64,000 nt of DNA, from contig OZ007511.1 in NCBI GenBank assembly GCA_963931865.1, forward strand, positions 5,226,626 through 5,290,625. The letters run 5' to 3'. The translations under genes and the position numbers were made by a program. This DNA is from Axinella damicornis. Its lineage: Eukaryota > Porifera > Demospongiae > Axinellida > Axinellidae. Positions 24,201-32,015 of the stretch are shown one piece after another. Within the stretch, counting starts at the first letter, position 1, and every line of letters starts with the position of its first letter. Under the pieces are notes generated by a model. That model ran no database searches, was not told where the DNA came from, and saw only the letters and a list, made by a program, of their open reading frames with translations.

Positions 24201-24435
24201 AGACGGCGCTGGCATAAGGTAGGCCCTCCCTACAATATGCCAGACCCCTGTGTGAGTGACCAAGGAACTTGATGACTACAATATACAGTATAGTAGCTAC
24301 TGACATACCGTTGAAGGAAATTCGCGACCGATTCACGTACTGTGGCTCGTAGGAGCATGAGGTCTGCCTGATCAGGGTTGTAAGTGAGCAGCTTAGCAGT
24401 AGCAGGCCAATGTGCCACCCACTGAAGCTCGCCAT
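3453..24435 (-). CDS. Sema-domain protein (semaphorin/plexin superfamily), incomplete
   Basis: Exons on the minus strand with GT-AG boundaries: 24435-24309 (ATG, signal peptide with LLLLSC core), 23556-23445, 23326-23260 (tentative), 8556-8443, 8010-7896 (start uncertain), 6926-6750, 6595-6414 and 3591-3453. Phases agree across all joins (1, 2, 0, 0, 1, 1, 0). Family hallmarks appear in order: FDAISGSIITGA (start of the propeller), NRLLVCGTQATVRPQC, STYFTAGFFDG, ERFRTITNNNFWLRF, YQFYFVFLRE, SVGRVC and FTTYLKARIYC. Together these are diagnostic of a sema beta-propeller, closer in wording to semaphorins than to plexins. Such proteins are secreted or membrane bound and act in adhesion or guidance signalling. 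The end of the propeller, the PSI domain and any membrane segment are not seen; the next upstream-coordinate block is a repeat, so the 3' exons are lost or lie outside the window. The 14.7 kb intron between 23260 and 8556 contains two dispanin genes. That the two exon clusters belong to one gene is inferred from phase and domain order. Confidence 0.72.
4020..4407 (-). mobile_element. 5'-truncated non-LTR retrotransposon, 3' end
   Basis: On the minus strand a reading frame at 4439-4236 gives YTPYAKTNSHKSSLF and HWNSLQQSLTDCRTPMAFKS, the usual C-terminus of a CR1/L2/Jockey-type polymerase ORF. Compare TWNSLPSFIVQSATLQSFKR at 46.6 kb. It is followed by a 3' UTR and a short A-run (T-run at 4020-4028 on the plus strand). 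It interrupts the surrounding 0.5 kb repeat, whose sequence resumes with GTCATGCAATGAC. Confidence 0.7.
4784..5225. mobile_element. Foldback element with internal ~21-bp tandem repeats
   Basis: The terminal inverted repeats are about 46 bp and begin TATGGCACGC. Inside, a unit close to TTATTTGCCGACGTAGAAAT is repeated in the left arm and appears inverted in the right arm. A 6-bp duplication CGGTTG flanks it (4778-4783 and 5226-5231), and the host repeat resumes exactly after it. No coding capacity; superfamily not assigned. Confidence 0.8.
5288..5392. repeat. Tandem duplication, ~53 bp x 2
   Basis: Two adjacent units each contain GTAGCCTAAATGGTTCCCA followed by CCCCATCACAGATTGTAGTA, with a single difference visible between them. 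Confidence 0.85.
5475..6054. mobile_element. piggyBac-like non-autonomous element, copy 1 (5' end degraded)
   Basis: It aligns along its whole length with 40326-40927, sharing GACGTCTATAGACGTCATTT near the left end and the right end CTAAAGGG followed by TTAA. The left terminus has lost the CCCTTTAA end. ORFs across it are open in several frames in both copies but show no domain. Confidence 0.7.
6055..6413. other. Intron of the sema gene, no other feature
   Basis: Between the repeat element and the exon ending at 6414 I see only unremarkable sequence. Confidence 0.4.
6930..7460. repeat. GT-rich minisatellite in a sema intron
   Basis: The motif GGTTGTGAGCATG recurs near 7014, 7240 and 7357 within GTGTGTATGTACATG-type sequence. 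One repeat unit is interrupted by the foldback element at 7071-7169. Open frames on the minus strand here are low-complexity His/Thr strings and are not genes. Confidence 0.75.
7071..7169. mobile_element. Foldback MITE, TAGYCTCG family, copy 2
   Basis: The ends are TAGCCTCCTTCTCAGG and CCTGGGAACGAGGCTA. The 9-bp duplication GTGCATATA is exact at 7062-7070 and 7170-7178. The interior is a GGTGGT/ACCACC stem. Confidence 0.88.
8311..8436 (-). pseudogene. Partial duplicate of sema exon 6926-6750, next to a MITE remnant
   Basis: Reading the minus strand from 8400 gives SLSYQNISFGML and QTNERFRTITNN, nearly the same as the real exon at 6864-6769. It lies in the intron between sema exons 8556-8443 and 8010-7896. 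Position 8400-8436 is a short remnant of the TAGYCTCG family whose right end touches the splice donor of exon 8556-8443. Confidence 0.7.
8865..8950 (-). repeat. tRNA-derived SINE-like fragment
   Basis: On the minus strand GGTTAGCGATATAATCATTG resembles a pol III A box and CAGGTCCAAGTCCC resembles a B box about 50 bases later. Low confidence; no tail or second copy was confirmed. Confidence 0.3.
9282..9350. mobile_element. Foldback MITE, TAGYCTCG family, TAGTCTC subtype
   Basis: The ends are TAGTCTCAGTACCAGACTC and its near inverse GAGTCTGGTTCCGAGACTA. The 9-bp duplication AACGGACAT is exact at 9273-9281 and 9351-9359. Confidence 0.88.
9360..10139. other. No gene recognised
   Basis: Sema intron sequence with no motif, repeat or reading frame I can support. 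Confidence 0.35.
10140..10310. mobile_element. Inverted-repeat element, 171 bp
   Basis: The ends TATCCCTGGCCAGCG and CGCTGGCCAGGGATA are perfect inverses. The stem continues with gaps: ACCCGTTACATCCC against GGGATATAATGGGT, and GGGAGAGGCCAGTGCTT against AAGCACTGACCTCTCCC. No clear target duplication. Confidence 0.75.
10311..11053. other. No gene recognised
   Basis: ORFs of about 95-110 codons overlap on both strands near 10560-10890 but carry no recognisable domain. Positions 11030-11053 are the left part of a TAGYCTCG-family right end (GGCCTGGGAATGAGG) that the next element splits. Confidence 0.35.
11054..11455. mobile_element. Non-autonomous element with CAGGGGCGGCGGCAC inverted ends
   Basis: The ends are CAGGGGCGGCGGCAC and GTGCCGCCGCCCCTG. 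It splits a foldback end, since TGAGG is repeated on both sides (the left flank ends AATGAGG and the right flank starts TGAGGCTA). The interior has GC-rich palindromes such as CCGCGCTTCGCGCGG. No coding capacity is evident. Confidence 0.75.
11690..12329. repeat. Dispersed repeat, copy 1
   Basis: The whole length is found again, with insertions, at 17527-19420. Shared landmarks are GAAGCTGGAGAGGTGGGGCC, a run of CTGACAGACAGACAG and the right end CCCCGCTTCGCGCATGCGCG. The right end could form a strong hairpin. Class unknown. Confidence 0.75.
12580..14800 (+). CDS. Dispanin (CD225/IFITM-like) with proline-rich N-terminus
   Basis: Four coding exons: 12580-12601, 13224-13474, 14235-14405 and 14582-14800 (TAG at 14798-14800). 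Phases 1, 0 and 0 match and give 220 residues. Exon 1 encodes only MSCEEVG and is the least certain. It is chosen because ATG stands in AGCCATGT, the donor GTACGT is good, and the phase fits. Residues 8-91 are rich in PPP, with a repeated PPAPPGPMY segment. The CD225 domain follows: DYLTLTKIGFIVC at about 115, membrane helix 122-147, then the conserved loop ANASGDYMKARTLGRASLGW at about 152-171 and a second helix 173-194. This loop is the family signature. Family members are type II or hairpin membrane proteins affecting vesicle fusion or synaptic receptors; the role here is unknown. The intron inside the CD225 domain is shared with the neighbouring paralogue. The gene lies within an intron of the opposite-strand sema gene. 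Confidence 0.8.
13095..13165 (-). repeat. tRNA-derived SINE-like fragment
   Basis: On the minus strand GTCAGTGGTTTGAGTCTCTA resembles an A box and GGTTTGAATCC is one base from the B-box consensus GGTTCGAATCC. They are spaced about 30 bases apart, as in tRNA-like promoters. It sits in intron 1 of the dispanin gene. Confidence 0.4.
14821..14947. repeat. Tandem repeat, 43 bp x 3, in the dispanin 3' region
   Basis: Three consecutive units begin GATTTATACTGCAA and contain GTAGTGCATGAGTATAG, starting 20 bases after the stop codon, with a few substitutions between units. Confidence 0.9.
14948..15636. other. Intergenic space between the two convergent dispanin genes
   Basis: No repeat or reading frame recognised. 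Short direct repeats of AACCTGC occur near 15310-15360. Confidence 0.4.
15637..16333 (-). pseudogene. Second dispanin (CD225) gene with in-frame TAG
   Basis: Exon 1 is 16333-16124 (ATG at 16333, 70 codons, donor GTATGC) and exon 2 is 15861-15637 (stop TGA at 15639-15637). The split is at the same CD225 position and phase as in the gene at 12.6-14.8 kb. The protein starts MSSPPLSPNLQSATVV and has a shorter N-terminus without the proline repeats. It then reads DYLTLTIVGLVICFFCGG and, in exon 2, NANSSGDYHTAKKLGKASL. The codon at 15795-15793, where the paralogue has the conserved Trp of LGWNI, is TAG. The frame then stays open through a second helix (IGVYILYTLATIAWVVAVIV) to the natural end at residue 144. 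A TGG to TAG change explains this. Either a young pseudogene, a truncated protein of 92 residues with one membrane helix, or a sequence error. The intron starts in a long GT repeat. Confidence 0.8.
15864..15903. repeat. (GT)n microsatellite at the intron end of dispanin 2
   Basis: About 18 GT units directly abut the acceptor of exon 15861-15637; on the gene strand it is a CA tract just upstream of the AG. Confidence 0.9.
16549..16925. mobile_element. Long TAGYCTCG-family element (377 bp)
   Basis: The ends are TAGTCTCGGCCCCAGACCC and its inverse. The arms extend about 120 bp and include GCGGATCGCTTCCAG, shared with the elements at 47.4 and 47.6 kb. The 9-bp duplication ACCCAACGA is exact at 16540-16548 and 16926-16934. 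It lies about 215 bp upstream of dispanin 2. Confidence 0.9.
16939..17454. mobile_element. mariner-like non-autonomous element, TA ends
   Basis: The terminal inverted repeats are TACCGTAGGCGCTCTAATTA and its inverse, giving a TA duplication. The interior ORF at 17099-17398 shows no transposase motif. Confidence 0.75.
17834..17941 (+). CDS. Possible first exon or small ORF in an inserted segment
   Basis: ATG at 17834 in the context GAAGATGGC opens MAKRLSVARKNTKTLARFY and stays open to 17941; a possible donor GTACGT lies at about 17919. GC-rich upstream sequence with GCATGCGCAG motifs looks promoter-like. No homologue is recognised and it lies in repeat DNA. Confidence 0.2.
   Translation: MAKRLSVARKNTKTLARFYTLRHCQHSICTYHGLD
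18187..18231. repeat. (AT)n microsatellite
   Basis: An uninterrupted run of TATATA of roughly 40 bases. Confidence 0.9.
18692..19358. mobile_element. hAT-like non-autonomous element(s), CAGTGGCGGATC ends
   Basis: CAGTGGCGGATCTAG at 18692 pairs perfectly with CTAGATCCGCCACTG ending at 19275. A second right end, GGATCCGCCAGTG, follows at 19358, suggesting nesting. The surrounding GACTGACT repeats make the target duplication ambiguous. CAGTGGCGGATC ends are typical of hAT MITEs. Confidence 0.65.
19488..19690. mobile_element. Nested palindromes, CACTGTAAAAA foldback inside a larger hairpin
   Basis: CACTGTAAAAACTGATGTAG at 19501 pairs with its inverse ending at about 19632, flanked by TA. It is followed by a 46 bp near-perfect palindrome centred on CCCACTAGTGGG (19634-19679). 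The outer arms GTTAAGAGACCTA and TAGGTCTCTTAAC enclose both. Confidence 0.8.
19723..19770. mobile_element. TAGYCTCG-family remnant (48 bp)
   Basis: TAGCCTCGTGCC and GACTA ends with a degenerate 9-bp flank (six of nine bases match). Confidence 0.5.
19840..20050. repeat. ~30-bp minisatellite (GAGCAGCAG unit)
   Basis: About seven units of GAGCAGCAGTTGAAGCGGAC followed by GCAATCGGG, some shortened. Because most units are a multiple of three and lack stops, several frames on both strands stay open; these are not genes. Confidence 0.85.
20051..20831. other. No gene recognised
   Basis: Two ORFs of 62 and 104 codons (20290-20478 and 20482-20796, plus) lie almost in tandem but in different frames, and show no domain. 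A direct repeat GCAGTAGCAAAA occurs at about 20159 and 20243. Confidence 0.3.
20832..23042. mobile_element. 2.2 kb foldback element with arms of ~0.4-0.5 kb
   Basis: The left arm from AACTCCGTATCAC (20832) matches the inverse of the right arm ending GTGATACGGAGTT (23042). The match runs through CACATTACTCCATTCACGAT, the GGGCGGGCT stretch and CCGTTCTCTGTGGATTC. Inner parts of both arms encode the same peptide, SIAPSTTG...LATLIFALSSGIISMSIA, on opposite strands near 21230-21330 and 22510-22610. The centre holds a small TAGYCTCG copy at 22384. No transposase recognised. Confidence 0.75.
22384..22432. mobile_element. TAGYCTCG foldback MITE, 49 bp
   Basis: TAGCCTCATTCCCAGG and GGGAACGAGGCTA ends. 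The 9-bp duplication ACTGGTGAA lies at 22375-22383 and 22432-22440 (one base shared with the element end). Confidence 0.85.
23660..23715. mobile_element. TAGYCTCG-family remnant
   Basis: TAGCCTCATTCTGAGG and GAACGAGGCTA ends without a matching flank. Lies in intron 1 of the sema gene. Confidence 0.5.
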
Positions 24436-24543
24436 AGCTAGGCTATAGGGGCTAGAGGTGCGTTTGGCCAAATTGGGTGGGGCTCCTGCACGTGATACTT
24501 AGCAGGCCAGGCTCGTTCCGATTTTTGGTTCTATCAATAGTAG

Positions 24544-24773
24544 TAAGGTAAGTCCGGGTAATTTCGGTCACCGGGTATTTCCGGTCACTTAGGCAGATAC
24601 GCACAAAGGACGCAAGGTCTCGATTTTGCCGACAGATATGTTATAGCTGAGTGTTGCCTCTATCTGCACAGCACCATAGTTTTGGCTGAAAACGTAGCTT
24701 TTAGAATAGAGAAGCCCTTCTCTACTAAGTGACCGGAAATAAACCGTGACCGAAATTACCCCGACTTACCTTA
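24544..24773. mobile_element. 230 bp inverted-repeat MITE
   Basis: Starts TAAGGTAAGTCCGGGTAATT and ends with the near inverse AATTACCCCGACTTACCTTA. The inner stem is GGTCACTTA against TAAGTGACC. Flanking GTAG repeats make the target duplication uncertain. It sits about 110 bp upstream of the sema start codon. Confidence 0.75.
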
Positions 24774-25035
24774 GTAGTAGTACAGTAGTATCATGAGCTC
24801 GAGGGTCTGGTTCTGAGACTGAGGTGTTACAAGATATTCCGGCTGTAAAATGATGTAAGTGTGTTGTATGTAATGGTATAATACACTATGATGTCTAGTA
24901 CGGTAGTCTCCCGCTAATACGCCCCCTAGATATCAGTCCAATCGCCAACGTACCGGAAATCCATTCACGCCTGTACAAATTTATTTACAACGGCACGTAT
25001 GCATAACGCGGAACATTTCCGGAAGTATACGGTAT

Positions 25036-26123
25036 GACTAAATCTGAAGTAATGAAGTGATCACACAAGAAAGGTTATATCTTCGGATGTGGTGTAGTGA
25101 TTATAATACTTTTTGGTATGCAAGCTCAGCTACAGCAGCTCTACACAACAATGCATGTACAAAGTTTGTAGCTTACTCAGAACGAGAGATATGACCTGAC
25201 AACTGGAATTGGGTGAAAATGAGCACCATCTTCACAAAAATTGGTGCCGTTTGCAGTAACCAACTCCTGGACAGCTATTGCAGGTATTTTGTTCAAGAAG
25301 TATGAATGCTATAGTTAGGGTTTACATCAGTTTCCGTGTTCCAGCAAAGCAAATGGTATAAACAGTCCACATAAAATAATGCATGCGGGAATGAGAAAAT
25401 GTATAGTCACCGGCATTAACATATGACAGAACTCTATATAGAGGCTCTGAAGTCTGTTCCTGAGTCAGCAGATGGTACAGAGCACTTCACACTTCGAGAT
25501 GAAAGTATAAAGTGATAGCAAACAGAGTCACCGGCAGATACTATTCTGGTTCAGCTAACAGCGTCAAAAGTTCAACCTGCCAGTACTAGTGTAGCTCCTG
25601 CTCACTGCTCTGCAAGAAGAGTAATCCAAGGTACACTCATCCTATAGCAGTGGAACAATAACAGAGGAAAGGGTACACACTGAATGCATTAGGACACTAT
25701 GTGCAAAACAGCTTGGGAGAAATGTTATCGAACCCATACCAAAGCCAATCAAGGCTAGCACCAAATGCAATATTAAGAGTTGCGCGACCATCCAGTGTAC
25801 AGTAAAACCGTAGCACACAGGCTCTAGGAGATGCTCAATAAGAGGGTTATAGCAGAGCATACTATAGGGCATATCATTCCCAATCGGGTTGTGTATACTG
25901 ATCATTACAAACACTGTGTTTTGACACCATAGAGAGGGTTTGTTGTCACATGAATCCACAGTATATATGGATGGATTGAGAAAAAGGCTGATTGTCAGTG
26001 GTATGGGAGGTACCAGTGAACATACATGTAGAAAGCATAGCCTGATAGGCACAATTGGTTCTAAGTGGCTACATGTGGCTAAATGGTTGCAGGTGCAAGA
26101 CAGGATGTGCAGCCATTAGTTGT
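25036..26123. other. No gene recognised
   Basis: A 136-codon ORF on the minus strand (26052-25642) has several hydrophobic runs but starts with no splice signal or domain I recognise. It could be an exon of the candidate gene whose first exon is at 26.8 kb. Confidence 0.25.
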
Positions 26124-26280
26124 GGCTATAAACAGACACTGAGCACCTGGATGCCACAGCATTATTCGTACCGTTCCATGTGAGAGTGACAGATGGTTAT
26201 AAACAGACACTGAGCACCTGGATGCCACAGCATTATCTGTACCGTTGGGGCTCACCTTCCATGTGAGAGTGACAGATCTC
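26124..26280. repeat. Tandem duplication, ~76-80 bp x 2
   Basis: Both units contain AAACAGACACTGAGCACCTG and CCATGTGAGAGTGACAGAT. The second unit has an extra GGGGCTCACCTT, which on the minus strand supplies a GTGAGC donor. Confidence 0.85.
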
Positions 26281-26748
26281 GAAGTAGACAATATAATACA
26301 GCAGGAGCACCGGAAGCAGAAGACGCTGATATTAAGACTGGATGAGAGATGGTGAAGAGCTAGAGGAGGTCATAGAGCATGAATCTGGTGATAATAGTGA
26401 CTATGACAAATATAGCAGCTTTATGTTATTATGTGTATCCACATGTGCATGCTTAATCATACTGTATTGAGAGATGATCTGGATCAGGGTTATAAAAGCT
26501 GGTGCCATTTCTAGTAACCTTCATCCACAAACTTAAAAACTTACTCTGCTAGTTCAGTATACCCATAGCTAACTGCTATTAGCCCTAACAGCCGTGTTCC
26601 AGCCCCCAGGAAGAAGATATACCCTTGAAAAACAACTTTTGACCTTACAAAAAGGTCAACATGAGCACACTAAATCGCTAATTCCCTTTATGCCCGCCGT
26701 CTTCGACCAAGATTAGGTAGCTATTACTACAACCATACTCCTACTTAC

Positions 26749-26831
26749 CTCGAAACAGTGTAGCCCGACCCTTCGCCATCTTCGAGGAGAGAAATAACAT
26801 CGCTTGAACTGCACGATGTAGAAAACGCCAT
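26749..26831 (-). CDS. Candidate first exon, function unknown
   Basis: On the minus strand ATG at 26831 opens MAFSTSCSSSDVISLLEDGE and an alternative ATG at 26777 in another frame opens MAKGRATLFR. Both end at a consensus donor CGAG|GTAAGT after 26749. Upstream sequence is CpG-containing and part of it is shared with 24939-24965. A plausible second exon ends at the GTGAGC near 26250, but frame and acceptor are unresolved. No family assigned. Confidence 0.35.
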
Positions 26832-27150
26832 TTTCGTACAGGAAGTGGCCGTGCGCTGTAATTAAATTCCCGGAAGTTTGTACGTTGGCGATTGGACTGA
26901 TATCTACAAACTTTGGTTAGCAAGCCTAGCCGCTAGTATATGGCAGTACATGTCATGACATGAAACTTGGCCATGGTTATGTACCGCCCTATACTAGCGG
27001 CTAGCGCAAGGGGGTGACACTCCCACAGACGCCGTAGTCAGAGCTGAGACCGGGCTTATCAGCAAATCTTGACCCGTATACCAAGTCTAAGGAAGGGGTG
27101 GAGTCGCTACGCATTCTTCCATATACTATCGGCCAAACCGCCATAATTGG

Positions 27151-27196
27151 TTTTCTTCTTCTTCTTCTTCTTCTTCTTCTTCTTCTTCTTCTTCTT
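27151..27196. repeat. (TTC)n microsatellite
   Basis: About 14 TTC units ending TTTCTTCAG. It could act as a polypyrimidine tract for an ORF continuing to 27409, which reads DGVSSNLADYLTTVFAQIKQ but has no recognised homologue. Confidence 0.85.
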
Positions 27197-27409
27197 TCTT
27201 CAGATGGGGTTAGTTCAAATTTGGCTGACTACCTCACGACAGTGTTTGCACAAATTAAACAGCAGCATTTTACACTGAGCAGTGCACGACCCCATCGCTT
27301 TTTGGCAACTTCGAAGTCTCACGAGGCACTTGAAACTGCCCACTCAATAGCTATGGCTTCATGTGCGACGCCATTTTCTTCATATGTGCGCATGCTAGAG
27401 CAACTTTGA

Positions 27410-28130
27410 ACTTTGAACTCAAAATTGTGTACATGTACTACGTGCGGAGTGAATGCTATCAAGTATGCTGCTACAAAAATGAGGTAAACAAGTGTAACAA
27501 GTGAGTCTTTAAAAGACTTGATGCGTCTCGGCACAACTTGGTATCAGCTAGAATCATGCAGAGGACATGGCAGCTGTTTAACCCTTTATGACTGCAAAAC
27601 CTGTTAGCTATGAGACTCAGCTGAAGTCAGCGTCAGTATCCTTGGAGGTTCTATGGGGTGGGTCAGGGTGAGGTGGGAATGTTCACCCAAAGGGTGAAAG
27701 CAGTATGGTCGTGTCTGGACTTGATGTTTAGTCAGAGGACCTGGAGAACAAATTGGCCAGTTCTTCCAGCAATTATCGAGCTAGTTAGCTGATAGAGCTG
27801 AGTGTGTGCACTTGGGATGGCTGAGTGCAGCACACTGTCTATGGATGAGTATTCATTGTCCGTGATTTACCTGCCACAGTCTTGGTGAGTGGATTCATGT
27901 GCAGCCAAGCAAACCCATAATCCCTTTTGAGATTTACTTGCAGGCTATAAATACATTTGACATCCTATTAAGAGTGTAAAGCAGGTTGCTGCACTTGTGC
28001 GGGCACATTGCGAAAAGCGATGTATGTACGTACCACATACCACGTACCTATGCATCCAGCACTGTGTCTCAGCACTTCGGTGCCGAGACAAAAAAACATT
28101 ACAAATGTTGGATAAGCTTCCGATGGTCAG
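27410..28130. other. No gene recognised
   Basis: No repeat, domain or convincing exon. Confidence 0.35.
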
Positions 28131-28140
28131 GAAAGTGAGC

Positions 28141-28334
28141 AGGTTGGACACAGTCATGTGACGTGTGTGTAGGCAAATGTACTTGTGCCCAGACCACACC
28201 CCCTCGTGGGGAGAATGGTCTGGTGAACCAAGTCATTGGTTCATATGACTTGGTTCTCCAGACCATTCTCCCCACGAGGGGGTGTGGTCTGGGCACAAGT
28301 ACATTTGTCATGTCACATGACTGTGTCCAACCTT
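28141..28334. mobile_element. ~193 bp foldback element
   Basis: AGGTTGGACACAGTCATGTG at the left pairs with CACATGACTGTGTCCAACCT at the right, and the inner arms (GTGCCCAGACCACACCCCCT and inverse) are nearly perfect. A diverged half-copy lies at about 29160-29215. Confidence 0.85.
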
Positions 28335-28833
28335 CACTGGCAACATACTTAGTCTCGTGGGTCACCTTAGTAGGGGCGTGGGCAGAAAGGAAGAAGGGAA
28401 AAAGAGTCTGGTGACTTAAGCCAACATTCCACTGTCGGAATGCAGGCAGAGCCAATGAGATTGCAGCCATCATATTTCTTGGGCTTATTACCAGAATGAC
28501 CAATGAGATTGTGAAACTGTACATACATGCATGTAGCACTTGCTTTCAATACTCACAAGATGGAGAAGACGAGCCAAGAGCCTTTGCCATGCCAGTTTCC
28601 CTTAGCGTTTGAGTGGATAAGGCAATGCTACATTGTGGCGACACTTCTGATGACTTTTTGCGCTCGATTGTGCCCTGTGACATCGCTTATGAAGGATCAA
28701 GTTGGAAGCGAGGTCAGTAAAGGGATCAAGGTCCCCCTCTCGGTGCAAGCTAATGCTGGCCCTAGCCCTAAGCGGGAGTTCTTCGTACTTGATTGGCAGT
28801 AACATGCCTAAAAGGAAATGGGAAGCCCATTCA

Positions 28834-28943
28834 TAGCCTCGTTCTCAGGCCCACCCCGTTTCGGTTGCATGCACAAAATGAACGACTCCTCCATTCATTT
28901 CGTGCTTGCAACCAGAAACAGCGCAGGCCTGGGAACAAGGCTA
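28834..28943. mobile_element. TAGYCTCG-family element, 110 bp
   Basis: TAGCCTCGTTCTCAGG and CCTGGGAACAAGGCTA ends with an inner TTGCATGCAC/GTGCTTGCAA stem; the flanks match at six of nine positions. Confidence 0.65.
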
Positions 28944-30660
28944 GCGGATTCGGTGGACAGCAAATAATGTTCATAAAAGCCTACTGTGGGCCATGGGTCA
29001 GCGGCAAAATGTTAATACATCTTCTCTCCCAAAATGAGTAGCGATGATCGCGCTTGGTTGACATGGGAGCCTTAGCAGACACGTTCACAGGTACTTAACA
29101 CCACAGAATTAATGCAATGACTCCACATTCCATAGTGTGCTTCAAGTCCATGAAGTTTGACTTGGTTCACAAAACCATTTCTCCCCACGAGGGAGTGACA
29201 TCTGGGCACGAGACTGATATATATGGAGTACTGAGGTGTGTTCTTGATAGTCTTTATGAGTATCTCAATTTACATCATTCGAAAGTTCTAGTTGAGTAGA
29301 TTCCAAATATGCTGTCAACACCTGGGTCACTTTGGCTGTAGGGCCTCTTGAAGGAGCAGTCACGTGGGATGGCAGAGAAGCCAGTGCTACATGGCGCTCC
29401 TGGTAAATGTATATACTCCAACTGGAAGTGCCTGCCCAACCTGAAGCATCTTCAAGTCACTCCCACCTTTCAAACTCCCCACTTGTAGCTTCACTTCTAA
29501 GTGGTACATTGTATTTTAGGTTTACCTTTGGTCCCAGACCGTGTTGACGTGGGAACGAGGCTGTTGAGGTTAGGAATCTCGCAATTGTTTCCATTCGAGC
29601 GTAGTCATGTGTGCAGAATATGCATCCAACCCCCTCTGGTATGTTACAGCAGTCCAACTACAGTAGCTACACTTGATCAGTTAATTGTTTGTTGGTACCT
29701 GTACATAGCATACAGTCCATAGAGCCCTGATGATGTTGGAAGCACTGGTTTCTATACTGCCCTCTAACCAACAATTTCAGCGAAATGAGAGGCAAAAATG
29801 CAACTACACTCTGTTTTCCACCTCTTCAGCACTACCCAACACCATTTCACACGAAATTGGTGGGTGCTCATACATGTACATGTACGTAGCCTTTACAACC
29901 ACTAAGAAGCATTAATCAAAGTACGTGGTATATACAGCAATAGTCATAAGGTACGTCTAAATTATTCCCACATTTTGACATGCCCTAACTGTAGGATCGA
30001 TGATCACCGGTGGTATGAGCTACACATCTGAAATTTCACTGGAACCAAACTACGCCAGGTGCTGCTCTATCAACATGGTTCAAACCTTGGGAGGATTCCT
30101 GGAGCACGACATCATCACCGCGCGGCTGGTGTCAACTACGGCAGCTAACATAGTGTCAGAACGCTCACAAGCATCCTGCGACTCGCAGTGTGGTGGATAC
30201 CTTGCGTAACCCTGCCATAATGGTTTCTCGAATTTGTGGACACACTTTTGAACAGAGTGCTGCAGGCACATTTTCTGGGAAGCTGCAGACTAACTTGGAA
30301 ATAAGAGTCGGTCAAGATGACCTTCCCGTGAAGACCTCCTGGAACATTAGGTCAACTTTCACAGGGGATAGAACTTCCAGCTCACCTCTGAAAGAAGGTA
30401 TGCTACTAGAGCACAGAAGACTCCATTGTGGGGTGGAGCGGCAGAGAAGGAAATCTGCTGCTAGAGCCAGATCGTCTGCAACCGATACAAGACATGGCGT
30501 GAGGTATTCATCCTCAGAGATCTTGATACAAGCAGGAGCTCTTTGAAAGCTTCAACAGTTCCTCATGCAGGTAAACCGTGACACTAGACACAGGAAATAG
30601 ACAGACAGAAGGTACATTGTACCTGCTACTCACCATGTTATATTCCTAGCAGACCTTCAC
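28944..30660. other. No gene recognised; two unassigned ORFs
   Basis: ORFs at 30000-30209 and 30190-30546 (plus) are open and relatively GC-rich but have no motif I recognise. Near 29520-29560 is a TAGYCTCG right-end remnant (GGGAACGAGGCT). Confidence 0.3.
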
Positions 30661-30930
30661 CACATTGATTGCTTGCAGTATGGAGGGGGAGGGCCTGGGG
30701 ATTGAGGTCTGGTCAGGGGGGCCTGGGGATTGAGGTCTGGTCATGTGCAGTTGCATCAATTAGACGCACGCAGGGGATAGTGCCCAGCGAAGGACATGGC
30801 CTGTCCAAGGGCTGGAGGCCCAAGCATTTGCATGGCAACAGCAGTACTGCTCATGTTTCAGGATGCCAAGGATTGGTCGACATTTAAAATTATCATGGTT
30901 GGGCACGACCTAGCCTCGTTCCCAGGCTCA
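30661..30930. repeat. Old diverged copy of the long TAGYCTCG element
   Basis: It resembles 52150-52260, with the order CTGGTCA...GACGCACG...GTGCCCAGCGAAGG, and ends with TAGCCTCGTTCCCAGG near 30911. A 30-bp tandem (GGGGATTGAGGTCTGGTCA) occurs at its start. Confidence 0.45.
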
Positions 30931-31237
30931 GGTTTGCTTAAGGTCACTATTATTTGTGGGTACTAATTTTACAATAAAATTATGTCGTGTCACATACATG
31001 ACCATTAAGGTAGGAAGCATGCCATCGGCGAAATCGCGCAATTTTGCTCATGAATAATTAATGAGATGACGTCACTCGCATACGGTTATTTAGAGTTATT
31101 CATCTGTTTACGTTTTCCCATGGCGGCAACCGGAATAAACAAGGGGGGCTTCTCTCTTTGATGCGGCTAGCGGCCCTTTCGAGTTTCAAATCGGTACTCT
31201 GATGTGGCCGTGCGGTACTTTGAAGATTTGTTTGAAC

Positions 31238-32010
31238 ACTTTTTTTTTTTTTTTTTTTTTAAGTAAGAAGCTATTCTGGCTTATTGAATGTAGCGATGGG
31301 CTATCTAAGTGTGAATAGCTAGGTGGAGTGAGCAGGAATGTTTGTGGGTCTGCTGAAGTGGCCGAAGAACAGCCTGGAAAGTGAACAGCATCCGACAGCT
31401 CCCTGGCCAAGGTACTCTAGAGAGTTGACCTTTCGGCATTACAGGCCCCGCCCATTTTCGTGTTAGGGCGAATTTGGCTGGTTTGGTAGCTGGACTGGGC
31501 TGGTGAGAGGGAGTAGATGTGTGGCCAAAACTCGGTAACCGAGAGGTGAACGTGGAAAAGCATCCCTAGTTTTGCAGGGGGTAGGTTGACCTTTTGGAAA
31601 CTGGCCTTGGCTTGAGTCGGTTTTAGTTGGTATGCGTGGAATTTTTTTTGAAAGCCTAGGGTAGCCAAACCTCTGTTTTTGAGGGTGGCAGTGAGTTTTG
31701 GGCTGTAGCCTGCAAGTGAGGAGAGCAGGTGGTAAATCCATCCCTAGTTTTTGGGCCTGTTTTGTGTGTGTATTGATGATGGGGTCAGAGTGTAGGTGGG
31801 GCCTTGGAGAGGGTCCAAATTTTCAGTTTCGTAGAGGGCCTTAAAATTGAGTTTTAGGGCATTTTCAAGCAGAGGGAGCAGTTTGATGCAAAGTATTGCT
31901 GAAACTTGTGTACGCTTTGATGCTGCCCATTTATCCATCAACTTGGTTTCGGAGATCGCGGTACCCATGTTTACTACCTTAATTGGAACAAGTGGTAAGC
32001 TAGCCACCTA
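31238..32010 (-). mobile_element. Poly(A)-tailed insertion, coding origin unknown
   Basis: On the minus strand about 760 bases of protein-like but broken sequence end in an A-run of about 22 at 31260-31239. The first part includes MDKWAASKRTQVSAILCIKL and ENALKLNFKALYETENL, with a stop and a frame change later. AATAAG lies some 25 bases before the A-run. This is the layout of a retrotransposed transcript or a truncated LINE. The family is not recognised and no target duplication was found. Confidence 0.45.
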
Positions 32011-32015
32011 CAAAC

